From: Spirochaetes bacterium ADurb.BinA120
GTDB taxonomy: Bacteria > Spirochaetota > UBA4802 > UBA5368
NCBI GenBank assembly: GCA_002069125.1
Contig: MVZN01000027.1
Coordinates: 1 to 36,080, forward strand
Reading direction: 5' to 3'
Length of the DNA: 36,080 nucleotides
How positions within the stretch are numbered: the stretch's first letter is position 1; each line of letters begins with the position of its first letter. Under the pieces are notes generated by a model. It worked only from the letters and a program-made list of their open reading frames with translations, was not told where the DNA came from and did no database searches. Made by a program: the position numbers and the translations under genes. Below are positions 15,869-23,503 of the stretch, piece by piece.

Positions 15869-17283
15869 AGCAGACCGGTCTTAAGGGCGGACCCTTCTCA
15901 TCCGCCGTCAAAGCGACGGTGGCGCTGATCATCGCGCTGTTTGCGGTATCCAGCGCACAGGCCGACGAGGGTCTCTATCGGCGCCTCTCCATGGCCGCCA
16001 GGGGAACGGGAGACCAGACGATCATCAAGAAGCTAAACGAAGCGTCGCGAAAGCTGGACTGGAAGGACGCCACCGAGACCGAGTTCGAGGGGCACCTGCG
16101 CCTGCTCAAGGCGAGCACGGACACCGTGACGGGCGACGAGACCAGCATATTCCTGGTGCGAAGCATCCCGGGCGAGCTGTTCATCCTCGCCGTCCCCTCC
16201 AAAGAGACGCTCGAAAAGGAGGGCGCAGCCTCCAAATACGCAAACCTCGAAAAGATGCTCGAGGACAGGCTCAGTTTCAAACTTCAGTCGACCAGGGGGA
16301 CCGTGAATGGCGAGTCCTTTCTTTTCGCGCGGTTTACCGAAAGGCCCATGCAGCTTGCCCTTGACCGCATCTTCAAGATCTCCATCGTTCTCATGCTCTT
16401 TTTCGTCATGCTGGGCATGGGCCTTACCCTGACGATGAAGGATTTTAAAATAGTCTTCCAGAAGCCCAAGGGCATGCTCGCCGGGGCCTTTTTGCAATGG
16501 GCCGTCATGCCGCTGGTCGCGGTGGGGCTGGGCAGGCTGCTCGGTTTTTACGACGCCTATCCCTTCGTCTTCGTAGGGATGGTGCTTATAGCTGTGAGCC
16601 CGGGAGGAGTGACCTCCAACCTAATGACCTATTACGCAAAGGGCGACCTCGCCCTTTCCATCTCCCTCACCTCCTTCTCCACGGTGCTTTCGCTCTTCTT
16701 TACGCCGCTGTTGCTCGCCCTCTATTGCGCGAACGTTCCCGAGGTGACTATACCGGTCAAAATGGTGGTCCAGACCATCATCATTCTGGTCATCATCCCG
16801 CTCGCCGTCGGCATGTCCATACGAAAGCGCTGGCCGAATTTCGCCAAAAAGGCCATGCCGTTTTTCTCGGCGCTGGGGGTGATTGCCCTTCTCTTCCTTA
16901 TCATCGCCGGGCTTCTGGCCAACCTGGATATGTTCGCCGACACCGACCGCTATGGTTTTGCGTTCTATTCCATGGTCTTCATTCTGACTTTATCGGGGAT
17001 GGGCCTTGGCGGGCTGCTGCCCAAATTGATCGGCGTTAACAATTACCAGAACAGGGCCATCTCGCTCGAAACCGGGCTTAGAAACGCCTCGCTCGCCATG
17101 GCGCTCGCACTCCTCATTCAGGACTACATGGGCGACTTCTACAGTTCGATGTTCTTCACCTCGGCCATCTTCGGCCTGTGGATGTACGTTGCGGGGTTCC
17201 TTGCCATCGCGACCTACAAGAAGCTGCTTCCTGTCGAGCCTCGGCCCGAGTACGAATTCCCGGTGGAGGACGGGGAATACTGA
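15865..17283 (+). CDS. Bile acid:sodium symporter (BASS) family transporter with exported N-terminal domain
   Basis: A 472-aa protein. Residues 1-33 form a Sec-type signal ending SSAQA; 34-168 form a soluble domain of unknown type, predicted periplasmic. From about 169 the BASS fold begins: MLGMGLTLTMKDF, GAFLQWAVMPLVAVGLGRLLG, AVSPGGVTSNLMTYYAKGD and ETGLRNASLAMALAL, with about nine helices. BASS proteins co-transport organic anions with sodium (bile acids, pantoate, pyruvate and other acids). Typical bacterial members are 300-330 residues, so the extra exported domain is unusual and could capture substrate or modulate the carrier. GGGGG before ATG 15865 is the ribosome site. A strong terminator follows. 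Confidence 0.9.
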   Translation: MKQTGLKGGPFSSAVKATVALIIALFAVSSAQADEGLYRRLSMAARGTGDQTIIKKLNEASRKLDWKDATETEFEGHLRLLKASTDTVTGDETSIFLVRSIPGELFILAVPSKETLEKEGAASKYANLEKMLEDRLSFKLQSTRGTVNGESFLFARFTERPMQLALDRIFKISIVLMLFFVMLGMGLTLTMKDFKIVFQKPKGMLAGAFLQWAVMPLVAVGLGRLLGFYDAYPFVFVGMVLIAVSPGGVTSNLMTYYAKGDLALSISLTSFSTVLSLFFTPLLLALYCANVPEVTIPVKMVVQTIIILVIIPLAVGMSIRKRWPNFAKKAMPFFSALGVIALLFLIIAGLLANLDMFADTDRYGFAFYSMVFILTLSGMGLGGLLPKLIGVNNYQNRAISLETGLRNASLAMALALLIQDYMGDFYSSMFFTSAIFGLWMYVAGFLAIATYKKLLPVEPRPEYEFPVEDGEY

Positions 17284-17317
17284 CAGCCTTCGAGTGCCGA
17301 TAAACGGCCTCACTCGG

Positions 17318-17349
17318 CGCGCCGCGGCTTTCCGCGGCGCGTTCGTTTT
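17318..17349 (+). terminator. Intrinsic terminator of the BASS-family gene
   Basis: A perfect 10-bp GC stem (17318-17327 with 17332-17341, loop CTTT) is followed by TTCGTTTT, 35 bases after the stop codon. It lies between convergent genes. Confidence 0.85.
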
Positions 17350-18203
17350 CAGCGGGCTGCGGGGATCTGTTTCCTGCTCCCCTCTGCGGCCGATGCCACG
17401 AATTCACCGAACAGCGCCGAGAGGCGCGGCGTCGAGGCGAGTAGTTTTTCGGGATGGAACTGCGTTCCCGCGACGAAGCGCCCGCCCGGAAGCTCTATGG
17501 CCTCGACAAAACCGTCAGCCGAGCGTGCCGTTACGCGAAATCCCGGGGCGAGGGCCTTTACCCCCTGGTGATGTAGCGAATTGACCGTAAGCTCTTCAGT
17601 TCCCAGCAGGCGGTGGAGAAGGCTTCCCTTCTCTATTGAAATGCCGTGGAAGCAGTCCGCGGCGTGCCTGTACACCAGAAGGTTCACCTGATTGCGGTGG
17701 ACGACCGGTTTTTCGGATTTGTAATAGGCCGGAATGTCCTGATAAAGCGAACCTCCATGATACACGTTCAAGATCTGCAAGCCCCGGCAGATGCCGAGCA
17801 CCGGAAGGCCCGCCCCGGCCGCATAGTCCAACACCATGTACTCGAGCGCGTCGAGGCCCTCGTCTACGGCCTCAAGTTCCGGATCGGGCTTTTCGCCGTA
17901 ACGGGCCGGGGCCACGTCGAACCCCCCGGGAATAAGGACGCCATCGAGCGAGGCGAGCCTGGTCCTTACAGTGGCCGGATCGTCCGTTACGAAGAGGCGC
18001 ACTATTCCTGCGCCCTCTTTTGCGAGCGCGGCGGCGTACTCCCCGTTAATGTCTATGCGAAATTTATAAAGCTTGGTCTGTATGGAACCGTAGGTAATGC
18101 CTATTTTCGGTCCGTCGCCGCCTCTTTCGGGCGCCGAGCAGGACCCCTGCATAAGCAGCAGGGCAGCGGCAAACAAAAGACACAGGTTTTTAATCGCTTT
18201 CAT
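17349..18203 (-). CDS. Exported class I amidotransferase-like peptidase C26 (PuuD-type)
   Basis: A 284-aa glutamine-amidotransferase-fold hydrolase of the gamma-glutamyl-GABA hydrolase family, which cuts gamma-glutamyl amide bonds. The nucleophile is C139 in LGICRGLQ and the catalytic H250/E252 lie in TQFHPEK; the IPGGFDVAPARYGE block (about 91-104) is typical. Unusually, it begins with a lipoprotein-like signal (hydrophobic 7-18, then MQGSC with C22), while PuuD is cytosolic; a membrane-anchored periplasmic enzyme acting on gamma-glutamyl or peptidoglycan-derived peptides is possible. GGAG sits seven bases before ATG 18203. It follows the MazG-like gene by 72 bases with a possible terminator between. 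A PuuB-like oxidase lies at 23954-25282 but not in the same operon. Confidence 0.88.
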   Translation of the reverse strand: MKAIKNLCLLFAAALLLMQGSCSAPERGGDGPKIGITYGSIQTKLYKFRIDINGEYAAALAKEGAGIVRLFVTDDPATVRTRLASLDGVLIPGGFDVAPARYGEKPDPELEAVDEGLDALEYMVLDYAAGAGLPVLGICRGLQILNVYHGGSLYQDIPAYYKSEKPVVHRNQVNLLVYRHAADCFHGISIEKGSLLHRLLGTEELTVNSLHHQGVKALAPGFRVTARSADGFVEAIELPGGRFVAGTQFHPEKLLASTPRLSALFGEFVASAAEGSRKQIPAAR

Positions 18204-18229
18204 TTCATAACTCCGGTTAAAAGATGATG

Positions 18230-18252
18230 TAAAAACGCCAAACGCTTTTTTA
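18230..18252 (-). terminator. Possible terminator behind the MazG-like gene
   Basis: On the minus strand an A-run and AGCG pair with CGTT and a T-run around the loop TTTGG (18252-18230), giving a short stem with a U-tail. The stem is weak in GC content, so some read-through into the amidotransferase gene is likely. Confidence 0.4.
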
Positions 18253-18275
18253 GACGCGGCCGCACCCCGCCTTTC

Positions 18276-18641
18276 TTACAGCTCAGTGTATTTTTTATTG
18301 CTGCCGCGCGCCTTGTCGATGGGGTACCTAACCGCGTTAAGCGCGATCTTCTCCCGCACCGCGGAGGCCAGATCAATACCCGTAGCCTCGGACAGATACA
18401 ACAGATAGACCATAACGTCGGCAAGCTCGTGCCGAACCGCCCTGGCCTCCTCGCCCCTTAACATTAAGTCGATCTGTTCGTCCGATTTCCATAGAAAGCC
18501 CTCCAGAAGCTCCGCGCTTTCTATGGAAAGCCCCATGGCCAGATTACGAACGTCGTGAAAGGGCCTCCAGTCGCGCTCGTCGCGGAAGGCGATCACCGCA
18601 CGCTTGAGGCTTTCGATCGTAGTGTCATCATCCATGGACAT
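18276..18641 (-). CDS. MazG-like nucleotide pyrophosphohydrolase (RS21-C6/dCTPase type)
   Basis: A 121-aa all-alpha NTP pyrophosphohydrolase that removes pyrophosphate from (d)NTPs, probably non-canonical ones such as modified dCTP. The magnesium-binding motif is complete: E41 and E44 in LSIESAELLEGFLW, then E72 and D75 in HELADVMVYLL. Size and the DVRNLAMGLSIESAELLE block match the single-domain RS21-C6/XTP3TPA group rather than the two-domain MazG of Escherichia coli. The ATG shares its A with the upstream TGA (TGATG), so it is translated with the hemerythrin gene. A shared role in handling oxidised nucleotides is an attractive inference. ATG 18635 is an alternative start. Confidence 0.88.
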   Translation of the reverse strand: MSMDDDTTIESLKRAVIAFRDERDWRPFHDVRNLAMGLSIESAELLEGFLWKSDEQIDLMLRGEEARAVRHELADVMVYLLYLSEATGIDLASAVREKIALNAVRYPIDKARGSNKKYTEL

Positions 18642-19063
18642 CAGAAAGGCCCCCCCCTGCGCTCCCTGCTGCTTTTCAGATGAATGCCTATATCCTTGTC
18701 CATTACTATGATGTGGTTAACCAGCCAGTCGGATAAAAATATGGCAAAATCGAGTGTCGATACGGGCCTCCCTTCGACAAAGCGTATATAAAAATCTCGC
18801 GCCTCCCTGGTAAGGCGTTCGTGCACCAGCCTGTGTTGCGCGAGCTCCGGAAAGTCCGCCTCGTCCATTAGCGCTTCCTCATCGGCAAAGTGGAATCGGG
18901 TGTAGTCCACAAGGGCCTCCAGGGCTTTGCCAAGGTCCCTTTGCGCCGTACCGACGGCGAGCGCTTCGTGAAAATCGTTGGTAAGCTTGAACAGGTGACG
19001 GTGTTGATCGTCGATTTTTTTTACGCCTACAGAGTATTTATCGTTCCAATCGAGAAATGCCAT
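18641..19063 (-). CDS. Bacteriohemerythrin
   Basis: A 140-aa non-heme di-iron oxygen-binding protein. All seven iron ligands are visible: H21 (DDQHRHL), H58 and E62 (FHFADEE), H77 and H81 (QHRLVHE), H117 and D122 (NHIIVMD). ATG 19063 is chosen because GGAGGA lies six bases upstream and a promoter lies at 19113-19141; the longer frame to 19141 would start upstream of the -10 box. Size is normal for bacterial single-domain members, which store or sense O2, NO or iron. It is first in a unit with the MazG-like gene (TGATG overlap). Confidence 0.94.
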   Translation of the reverse strand: MAFLDWNDKYSVGVKKIDDQHRHLFKLTNDFHEALAVGTAQRDLGKALEALVDYTRFHFADEEALMDEADFPELAQHRLVHERLTREARDFYIRFVEGRPVSTLDFAIFLSDWLVNHIIVMDKDIGIHLKSSRERRGGPF

Positions 19064-19112
19064 TCCGATTCCTCCATCCACTGCGATGCCGACCAGTTCC
19101 GGCCTTGTATAA

Positions 19113-19141
19113 TTTATAGGAGCTGCTTTCATCAGGGTCAA
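19113..19141 (-). promoter_or_regulatory. Strong sigma-70-type promoter of the hemerythrin-mazG unit
   Basis: On the minus strand TTGACC (19141-19136), exactly 17 bases, then TATAAA (19118-19113), with the ATG about 50 bases downstream. This is the clearest vegetative promoter in the window and it rules out the longer hemerythrin start. Confidence 0.8.
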
Positions 19142-19277
19142 GGCGTTTTTTCAGCACGGTCGATGCCGGCCTGTGTGATTCTCCCAAATTTGATTGACTT
19201 TTCTGAGTTTCCGGCAACGCTGAAAACAATATTGCAACATCGACAGTCGGCGGGCATGAACCCGGGTAGGAAGAACA

Positions 19278-19829
19278 ATGAGCAAAATTATAGAGAAACT
19301 GCTGGTTTCTGTGGACGGTTTCGTCGATCGGATATGCTCCGTTCTGGGGGCGCTGATCTTCGTCCAGGTGCCCGTCTTCATCACCCAGTACATACAACGT
19401 CTTGGAGGGCACGTCGACGAACTCGCGCGGGTGGTTAACCAGTACCGCGCCTCCGCCGCGGACACCGGAAAGACCCTCGAGGAATATGTACGCCGCTTCC
19501 TCTCGTCGAGCGAGGCCGATTTCGTGTCTGCGGGCGCCAACATGCAGGGCAATATCGACCGCCTGGCCGACATCGAGCTGGCCCTGGAACAGCTTACGAA
19601 CGCAGGACCATTTTCGAAGTTCTTTTATTTTCTTAAAAACATCGACCTGGAGATAACACGCGCCACCATAAAGAACTACACGCCGGGGATGAACATCTCT
19701 CTCGAAGGGGCCGTGTACGCGCTCGTCGGGCTGCTTGTCGGGATGCTCGTTTATTTCTTCGTAAAGAAACTCTTCGCACTCCTCGGCAGAAAAATCTTCA
19801 GGCGCGGCAGGAGCGCGCCGGTAAACTGA
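19278..19829 (+). CDS. DUF2937 family membrane protein
   Basis: A 183-aa protein matching the DUF2937 pattern: an N-terminal helix (about 18-36) running into VQVPVFITQYIQRLGGHVDEL (partial motif PVFITQYIQRLGG), a central helical soluble region (about 45-135, HVDELARVVNQYRASA) and a second membrane helix (about 140-162) followed by a basic tail. Both ends are probably anchored in the inner membrane with the middle outside. Function is unknown in the family. AGGAAG precedes ATG 19278. The stop overlaps the next start as TGATG, so the two are coupled. Confidence 0.75.
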   Translation: MSKIIEKLLVSVDGFVDRICSVLGALIFVQVPVFITQYIQRLGGHVDELARVVNQYRASAADTGKTLEEYVRRFLSSSEADFVSAGANMQGNIDRLADIELALEQLTNAGPFSKFFYFLKNIDLEITRATIKNYTPGMNISLEGAVYALVGLLVGMLVYFFVKKLFALLGRKIFRRGRSAPVN

Positions 19830-20314
19830 TGCATAATGCCTCCAATGACGCCGGTAGCCAATATACAATGATACGGCATGCAAAAATCTGCGCCTCCATC
19901 GCCATAAGGTTCCGCGACGTGGACGCCATGGGCCACGTGAACAACGCCGAGTATCTCACATACTTCGAGGAGGGGCGCAAGGCATTCCTTAAGGAGGTGA
20001 TGGGAATAGAGGTTCCTGCCGATTACCCATTCATACTCGCCCGGGCGGTTTGCGACTACATCAGGCCCATCCCCCTTTCCGCCGAAATCTCAGTAATGGT
20101 CTGGATTTCCAGGATCGGAAAGAAGAGCTTTAACTTCCGCTACGAGATCATCGACACCCGGGGCGGGCCGGAACCCTACGCCCGCGGCGAATCGGTGATG
20201 GTCTGGTACGATTACACCTCCGGGAAGACGGCGCCCATACCGGAGGAGACCGCCGCAAAACTCAGGGAGTACCGCGAAAAGAGCTCCACGCCCGCTTCAT
20301 CCGGCACAGCCTGA
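19829..20314 (+). CDS. Acyl-CoA thioesterase, hotdog fold (YbgC/FadM-like)
   Basis: A 161-aa single hotdog-fold (4HBT) enzyme. The motif RFRDVDAMGHVNNAEYLTYFEEGR (key part DAMGHVNN with catalytic D32) is diagnostic of the 4-hydroxybenzoyl-CoA thioesterase branch that hydrolyses acyl-CoA. It starts inside the stop of the DUF2937 gene (TGATG), implying coupling. The first 14 residues before MIRHAKI are not conserved-looking, and an internal start there is possible. The natural acyl-CoA is unknown. Confidence 0.88.
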   Translation: MHNASNDAGSQYTMIRHAKICASIAIRFRDVDAMGHVNNAEYLTYFEEGRKAFLKEVMGIEVPADYPFILARAVCDYIRPIPLSAEISVMVWISRIGKKSFNFRYEIIDTRGGPEPYARGESVMVWYDYTSGKTAPIPEETAAKLREYREKSSTPASSGTA

Positions 20315-20399
20315 ACATCTCCATGACCTCGCTCTACGAAATTCTCCGGAGATCGGAGAGCCCATGCCTGCGCGGGCGATGCGGATGACTGACCGTATA

Positions 20400-21167
20400 C
20401 TAAAGTTTAAGGAGCGGTGATGAATCGTAGCGCGGGGCCAGGTATAGCGGCACTGAGGCGCCCAGAGCATCGCGGTGCGCCTTAAGCGCGAGCTCCGGGG
20501 TATTGTTCTCCTGCGAGAGGTGCGCAAGGCACACCCAGCGGAGCCGCGACGAGGCGCACGAAGCGACAAGCCCCGCGGACTCTTCGTTCGAGAGGTGGCC
20601 CCCATTGCCTGTTATGCGCCGTTTAAGCACGGCCGGGTACGGGCCATGTTCGAGCATGTTCGGATCGTAGTTGCTCTCTATCACCAAGGCGTCGGCCGAG
20701 GCGACCGCAGCGCGCAGGTCGCCGAATACGTGGCCCAGGTCCGTCAGTATGGCCAGGCGGCGCAGTCCGTCGTCTACTACGAAGGCTGAGCCGTCGGCCC
20801 CATCGTGCGGCGTGGCGAAGGTCTCGACGCGCACGTGGCCGAAGCGAAGCTCCCGTCCGGGGACGAAGTGGCGCACATCGCCTAGGCGGCGAAGCTCGTA
20901 TTTAGCGCGCGCCGCCCGAAGGGTGGGTTCCGTTAGCATCAGAGGAGCGCCGAATTTTCGATTGAATACGCCGGCGCATGCGACGTGGTCGGCGTGGTCG
21001 TGCGATATGATTAGCGCGTCCACATCGTGGATGTCGCGCCCGTGGGCTGCGAGGCGGTCCTCGGCCCTGCGTCCGCTTATTCCGGCGTCGAAGATAAGGC
21101 GCACGCCGCCGGACTCCACGTAGAGGGAGTTCCCGTTGCTTCCGGACTGCAGCGAGATGAAGACCAT
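20400..21167 (-). CDS. MBL-fold metallohydrolase (YycJ/WalJ-like)
   Basis: About 255 aa from ATG 21167, the start just before the conserved first strand MVFISLQSGSNGNS; the frame extends 12 residues further to 21203. The metal site SHDHADH (H56, D57, H58, D60, H61) is intact, and FATPHDGADGSAFVVDDG, ILTDLGHV and VIESNYD give the remaining ligands in the order seen in YycJ/WalJ. Firmicute WalJ is linked to cell-wall and division control, and related proteins have nuclease-like folds; the role here is not fixed. It is convergent with the thioesterase gene. Confidence 0.87.
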   Translation of the reverse strand: MVFISLQSGSNGNSLYVESGGVRLIFDAGISGRRAEDRLAAHGRDIHDVDALIISHDHADHVACAGVFNRKFGAPLMLTEPTLRAARAKYELRRLGDVRHFVPGRELRFGHVRVETFATPHDGADGSAFVVDDGLRRLAILTDLGHVFGDLRAAVASADALVIESNYDPNMLEHGPYPAVLKRRITGNGGHLSNEESAGLVASCASSRLRWVCLAHLSQENNTPELALKAHRDALGASVPLYLAPRYDSSPLLKL

Positions 21168-21392
21168 GCGCGCAAGCCTACGGCCGCGGCCTCGGATTGT
21201 CACGCTGTTTTTGTTAGTGCTTGGAATTGCAAGCCGGCTAACCGGCGGGCAAAGAGAAGGGTTTACATCTTTCTTCCATGAACTCCTCCGGCCATACGGC
21301 TTAATTGCGCCCCTATGCCCTTTTTAAATCCAGCCCATTTCAAAGTGCGTACACCGCTCTCATTTAGGGGAGCGCACGGCCTCGGCCATGTG

Positions 21393-21417
21393 TGATATCC
21401 GTTATGCGCGGATATCA
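21393..21417. other. Perfect inverted repeat in the 21168-21625 gap
   Basis: TGATATCC (21393-21400) and GGATATCA (21410-21417) are exact reverse complements with a 9-base spacer, giving the look of a dimeric-repressor operator. A second smaller pair, GGAATC and GATTCC, lies about 75 bases downstream. Apart from these and the promoter at 21503 nothing is seen in this 458-base gap. Confidence 0.4.
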
Positions 21418-21502
21418 AGCCTTCCACGCAATTGTCATGCCTTTTGTAATTATAAGCCTTTTATCCGAGTGGAATCTAGCGATAAGGATTCCGGTAAATC
21501 AC

Positions 21503-21531
21503 TTGCCTTTCAAAGTCTGAAATGGCATATT
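21503..21531 (+). promoter_or_regulatory. Likely promoter of the exported protein at 21626
   Basis: TTGCCT (21503-21508), 17 bases, CATATT (21526-21531), about 95 bases before the start codon, in locally AT-rich DNA. Confidence 0.45.
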
Positions 21532-21625
21532 GTATGTATCGTCTTCTCCGAAATATTTTCATGCCGCGTATTCCGGATTTACCGTTCCGACAAGCGCGGC
21601 GCCAAACTTTAGGGAGGTTTTAACA

Positions 21626-22138
21626 ATGAAATTGCGTCCGGATTTAATAATTGCAATAATCCTCTGTCTTGGCCTAAGCCCGGCCGCTTTCGGCCAGAAG
21701 GCCCAAAAGGCCTCAAACCCAGGCCCAAAGGCCTCGGCCCCGCCTGTTGAGCTGTCCGAGACGGTACTGAAGTGGATCGCCGAGAACAAGAAAAGCGACG
21801 AGATCGACATGATCGTCCACAAGGAATTCACGCTGACATGGCAGAGGGTGAATATCACAGGCACGGTAAAGGGTACGGACAGGGTGATGGTCGCTCCAAA
21901 GCCGGGCCTTGCCTTCAAGGACAGAAAGAATCTGCTGATTCATAAGATGGAATATATCGAGCCGGGAAAAAAATCCTTCGAGTTCTTTGTGCTCCTGCCC
22001 GAGGACGAGGTGTACCAGCACGATGACCGCCTTAAAATTACCGGGGCCTACATCGAAAGCAACCGCGGCTATGGAGTCCGCTACGGAGTCAGGCCTGTGC
22101 TCATTGGCGGCAAGGTGGAACAGCTTCCCCCGGACTGA
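21626..22138 (+). CDS. Exported protein of unknown function
   Basis: A 170-aa protein that I do not recognise. ATG 21626 is chosen because GGGAGG lies eight bases upstream and it begins a clean Sec signal (MKLRPDLIIAIILCLGLSPAAFG) cleaved before QKAQKA; a longer frame from 21530 lacks a ribosome site. The mature protein has a Lys/Pro/Ala-rich linker, then a mixed charged domain with short strands (EFTLTWQRVNITGTVKG, DRVMVAPKPG, KSFEFFVLLPEDEVYQHDDRLKITGAYIES). That could be a small beta-sandwich in the periplasm. It has its own promoter and terminator. Confidence 0.72.
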   Translation: MKLRPDLIIAIILCLGLSPAAFGQKAQKASNPGPKASAPPVELSETVLKWIAENKKSDEIDMIVHKEFTLTWQRVNITGTVKGTDRVMVAPKPGLAFKDRKNLLIHKMEYIEPGKKSFEFFVLLPEDEVYQHDDRLKITGAYIESNRGYGVRYGVRPVLIGGKVEQLPPD

Positions 22139-22162
22139 TAAACCGGCCAGCCGCCCGGTTTA
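22139..22162 (+). terminator. Hairpin directly after the exported-protein stop codon
   Basis: TAAACCGG (22139-22146) pairs with CCGGTTTA (22155-22162), starting immediately after the TGA. The tail is ATCGAATAA, not a U-run, so termination may be partial. Confidence 0.5.
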
Positions 22163-22392
22163 TCGAATAACGGCACCGGCTGGGAAGGGATGGCCCGGCC
22201 CTGCCGTGTTCGTTTTCGTAATAATAAATCGAATACGTACGCTTAACCCCAATCACGACTGACCACTTCGCCCGGTATTCCATACAGCGTGTAACGGCAT
22301 ATATCACACGAATGGCTCCGCAACAGTTAGTCCTTTAAATTACACAAAGTTGTCACGCTGTTTTTTGGGGGAGCAAGTGCGCCTGTAGAGTC

Positions 22393-22417
22393 CCGGCGGG
22401 GGAAGGTCCCCCGCCGG
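22393..22417 (-). terminator. Strong hairpin behind the beta-barrel gene
   Basis: A perfect 10-bp stem (22393-22402 with 22408-22417, loop of five) lies 15 bases past the stop at 22432. It has no U-run on the minus strand. The DNA between 22163 and 22392 shows no gene or clear signal. Confidence 0.55.
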
Positions 22418-22431
22418 TTCGAAACTTCCGG

Positions 22432-23133
22432 CTACAGCAGATAGGAGAGGCCCAGGCCGAAGAAGATCGCCCGCGTCTTTATGTCGGTGACGAGATCGTC
22501 GTCATCGTAGATCTTCGTAAGCCCGCGCTCGTAGCGCGCCCCCAGGTCGAGCGACAGGCGCTCGCCGAGCGGAATGTCCAGGCCCAGCTCTACATAGAAA
22601 CCGAAATCGTCGTCGATGGGCAGGGTGTCCTTCGACTTTATCGTCCCGACGGTGGTCTCCACGGTGGTCTCGGTATCCATGTCGCCCGCCATGCCGTAAT
22701 AGAAGCCTCCCCCGGCGTAGAAGATGTCGGCGGCGTAACGAAGCCCTAGCGGCACGGTCATGAAATATGCCGTCGCCTCGATCTCTAAGTCGGATAAGGC
22801 TGTGCGCGCCGGGTAGGTCAGGTTAAAGGTTTTTGCGATAAAGTGCAGTCCCGTGTTTAGCGCAAGATTGTCGGTAAGAAAATAACGGAACGCCAAACCG
22901 ATTCCGCCGGCCGTTCCGGGGTCTATGGACGCGTTCCCCCACAGCGTGGGATCGCCATCTAAATAATACCCCACCGATGATCCGGTCCAGACCGTTGCGT
23001 CGACGTTTGAGGCGCCCAGGGACAGCAGCCCGCCGATCTGCATGTCGCCGGCCTGCCGGGCCGAGACAGAACCGGTCATCGCCCACGCGAGCGCGATTGA
23101 GAATACAACTGTCAGGAGTGTGTGTTTGTTCAT
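22432..23133 (-). CDS. Outer-membrane beta-barrel protein
   Basis: A 233-aa protein from ATG 23133 (GGAAGGGG upstream; the frame runs on to 23187 without a signal-like start). The signal peptide MNKHTLLTVVFSIALAWAMT...VSA is cleaved before RQAG. The mature part is made of alternating-residue amphipathic strands rich in Tyr, Gly and Leu (GGIGLAFRYFLTDNLALNTGLHF, YAGGGFYYGM, FYVELGLDIPLGERLSLDLGARYERG) and ends in hydrophobic FFGLGLSYLL, as in eight-stranded OmpA/OmpW-like barrels. No peptidoglycan-binding domain follows. The loop YDDDDLVTD is very acidic. Function unknown; structural, adhesive or small-solute roles are possible. Confidence 0.82.
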   Translation of the reverse strand: MNKHTLLTVVFSIALAWAMTGSVSARQAGDMQIGGLLSLGASNVDATVWTGSSVGYYLDGDPTLWGNASIDPGTAGGIGLAFRYFLTDNLALNTGLHFIAKTFNLTYPARTALSDLEIEATAYFMTVPLGLRYAADIFYAGGGFYYGMAGDMDTETTVETTVGTIKSKDTLPIDDDFGFYVELGLDIPLGERLSLDLGARYERGLTKIYDDDDLVTDIKTRAIFFGLGLSYLL

Positions 23134-23228
23134 ACTTCCCCTTCCTTTTGGTTTTTCGGGGATCAATCCCCTCTTTACATTCTTCAAGACGGAGCGAAGG
23201 CCCGTGTTATCGGAAAAATTTCTTTACA

Positions 23229-23477
23229 TCACGAATTCTTCGGAAAGGCCGTGATGAGCCTTCCGTCCCGTTCGACCACCACGATTCCGCCCTTGTCGAG
23301 CATGCGAAGCAGCAGGCGCCTGAGCTCATCCACCTCGCCGATGAGCCGGTTTAGGCCGTTTCGATCGAGTATGACCCGGTCCCTCTCGTCCCGGCCCCAG
23401 CGGAACGCGAAGTCGATCATGCGCTCGGATATCCCGCGCTGTCTTACGCGTTTCGTCGCGTGCCTGGTCTTTTCCAT
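23229..23477 (-). CDS. Small DUF4258-like protein
   Basis: About 82 aa from ATG 23477 (GGAGG five bases upstream; the preceding ATG at 23480 is too near the ribosome site). The pattern TRHATKRVRQRGISERMIDFAFRWG, with a final GGIVVVERDGRLITAFPK, resembles the DUF4258 fold (H...R..RGI...V...G....G.IITAY), which is related to RelE/BrnT-type toxins. A toxin role is only a possibility, and no antitoxin-like partner is adjacent. It could also be a harmless regulator. It lies 95 bases upstream of the barrel gene on the same strand. Confidence 0.55.
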   Translation of the reverse strand: MEKTRHATKRVRQRGISERMIDFAFRWGRDERDRVILDRNGLNRLIGEVDELRRLLLRMLDKGGIVVVERDGRLITAFPKNS

Positions 23478-23489
23478 CATTCCCTCCCC

Positions 23490-23503
23490 GGGCTTCGAAG
23501 CCC
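23490..23503 (+). other. 14-base palindrome in the 23478-23953 gap
   Basis: GGGCTTCGAAGCCC is a perfect palindrome followed on the plus strand by TTTTA, just upstream of the small DUF4258-like gene. The remaining 450 bases hold a TTGACA at 23832-23837 without a convincing -10 box, and a TATTAT at about 23880 that may belong to the oxidoreductase promoter. No gene is supported there. Confidence 0.35.

Noticed and set aside
19038-19883. Minus-strand ORF of 281 codons
   Set aside because: It overlaps the DUF2937 gene and the hemerythrin promoter, has no ribosome site or motif, and its translation is not protein-like.
22410-22430. GGTTCGAA sequence resembling a tRNA T-arm
   Set aside because: It is the tail of a 10-bp terminator-like hairpin; no acceptor, D-arm or anticodon arm can be drawn around it.
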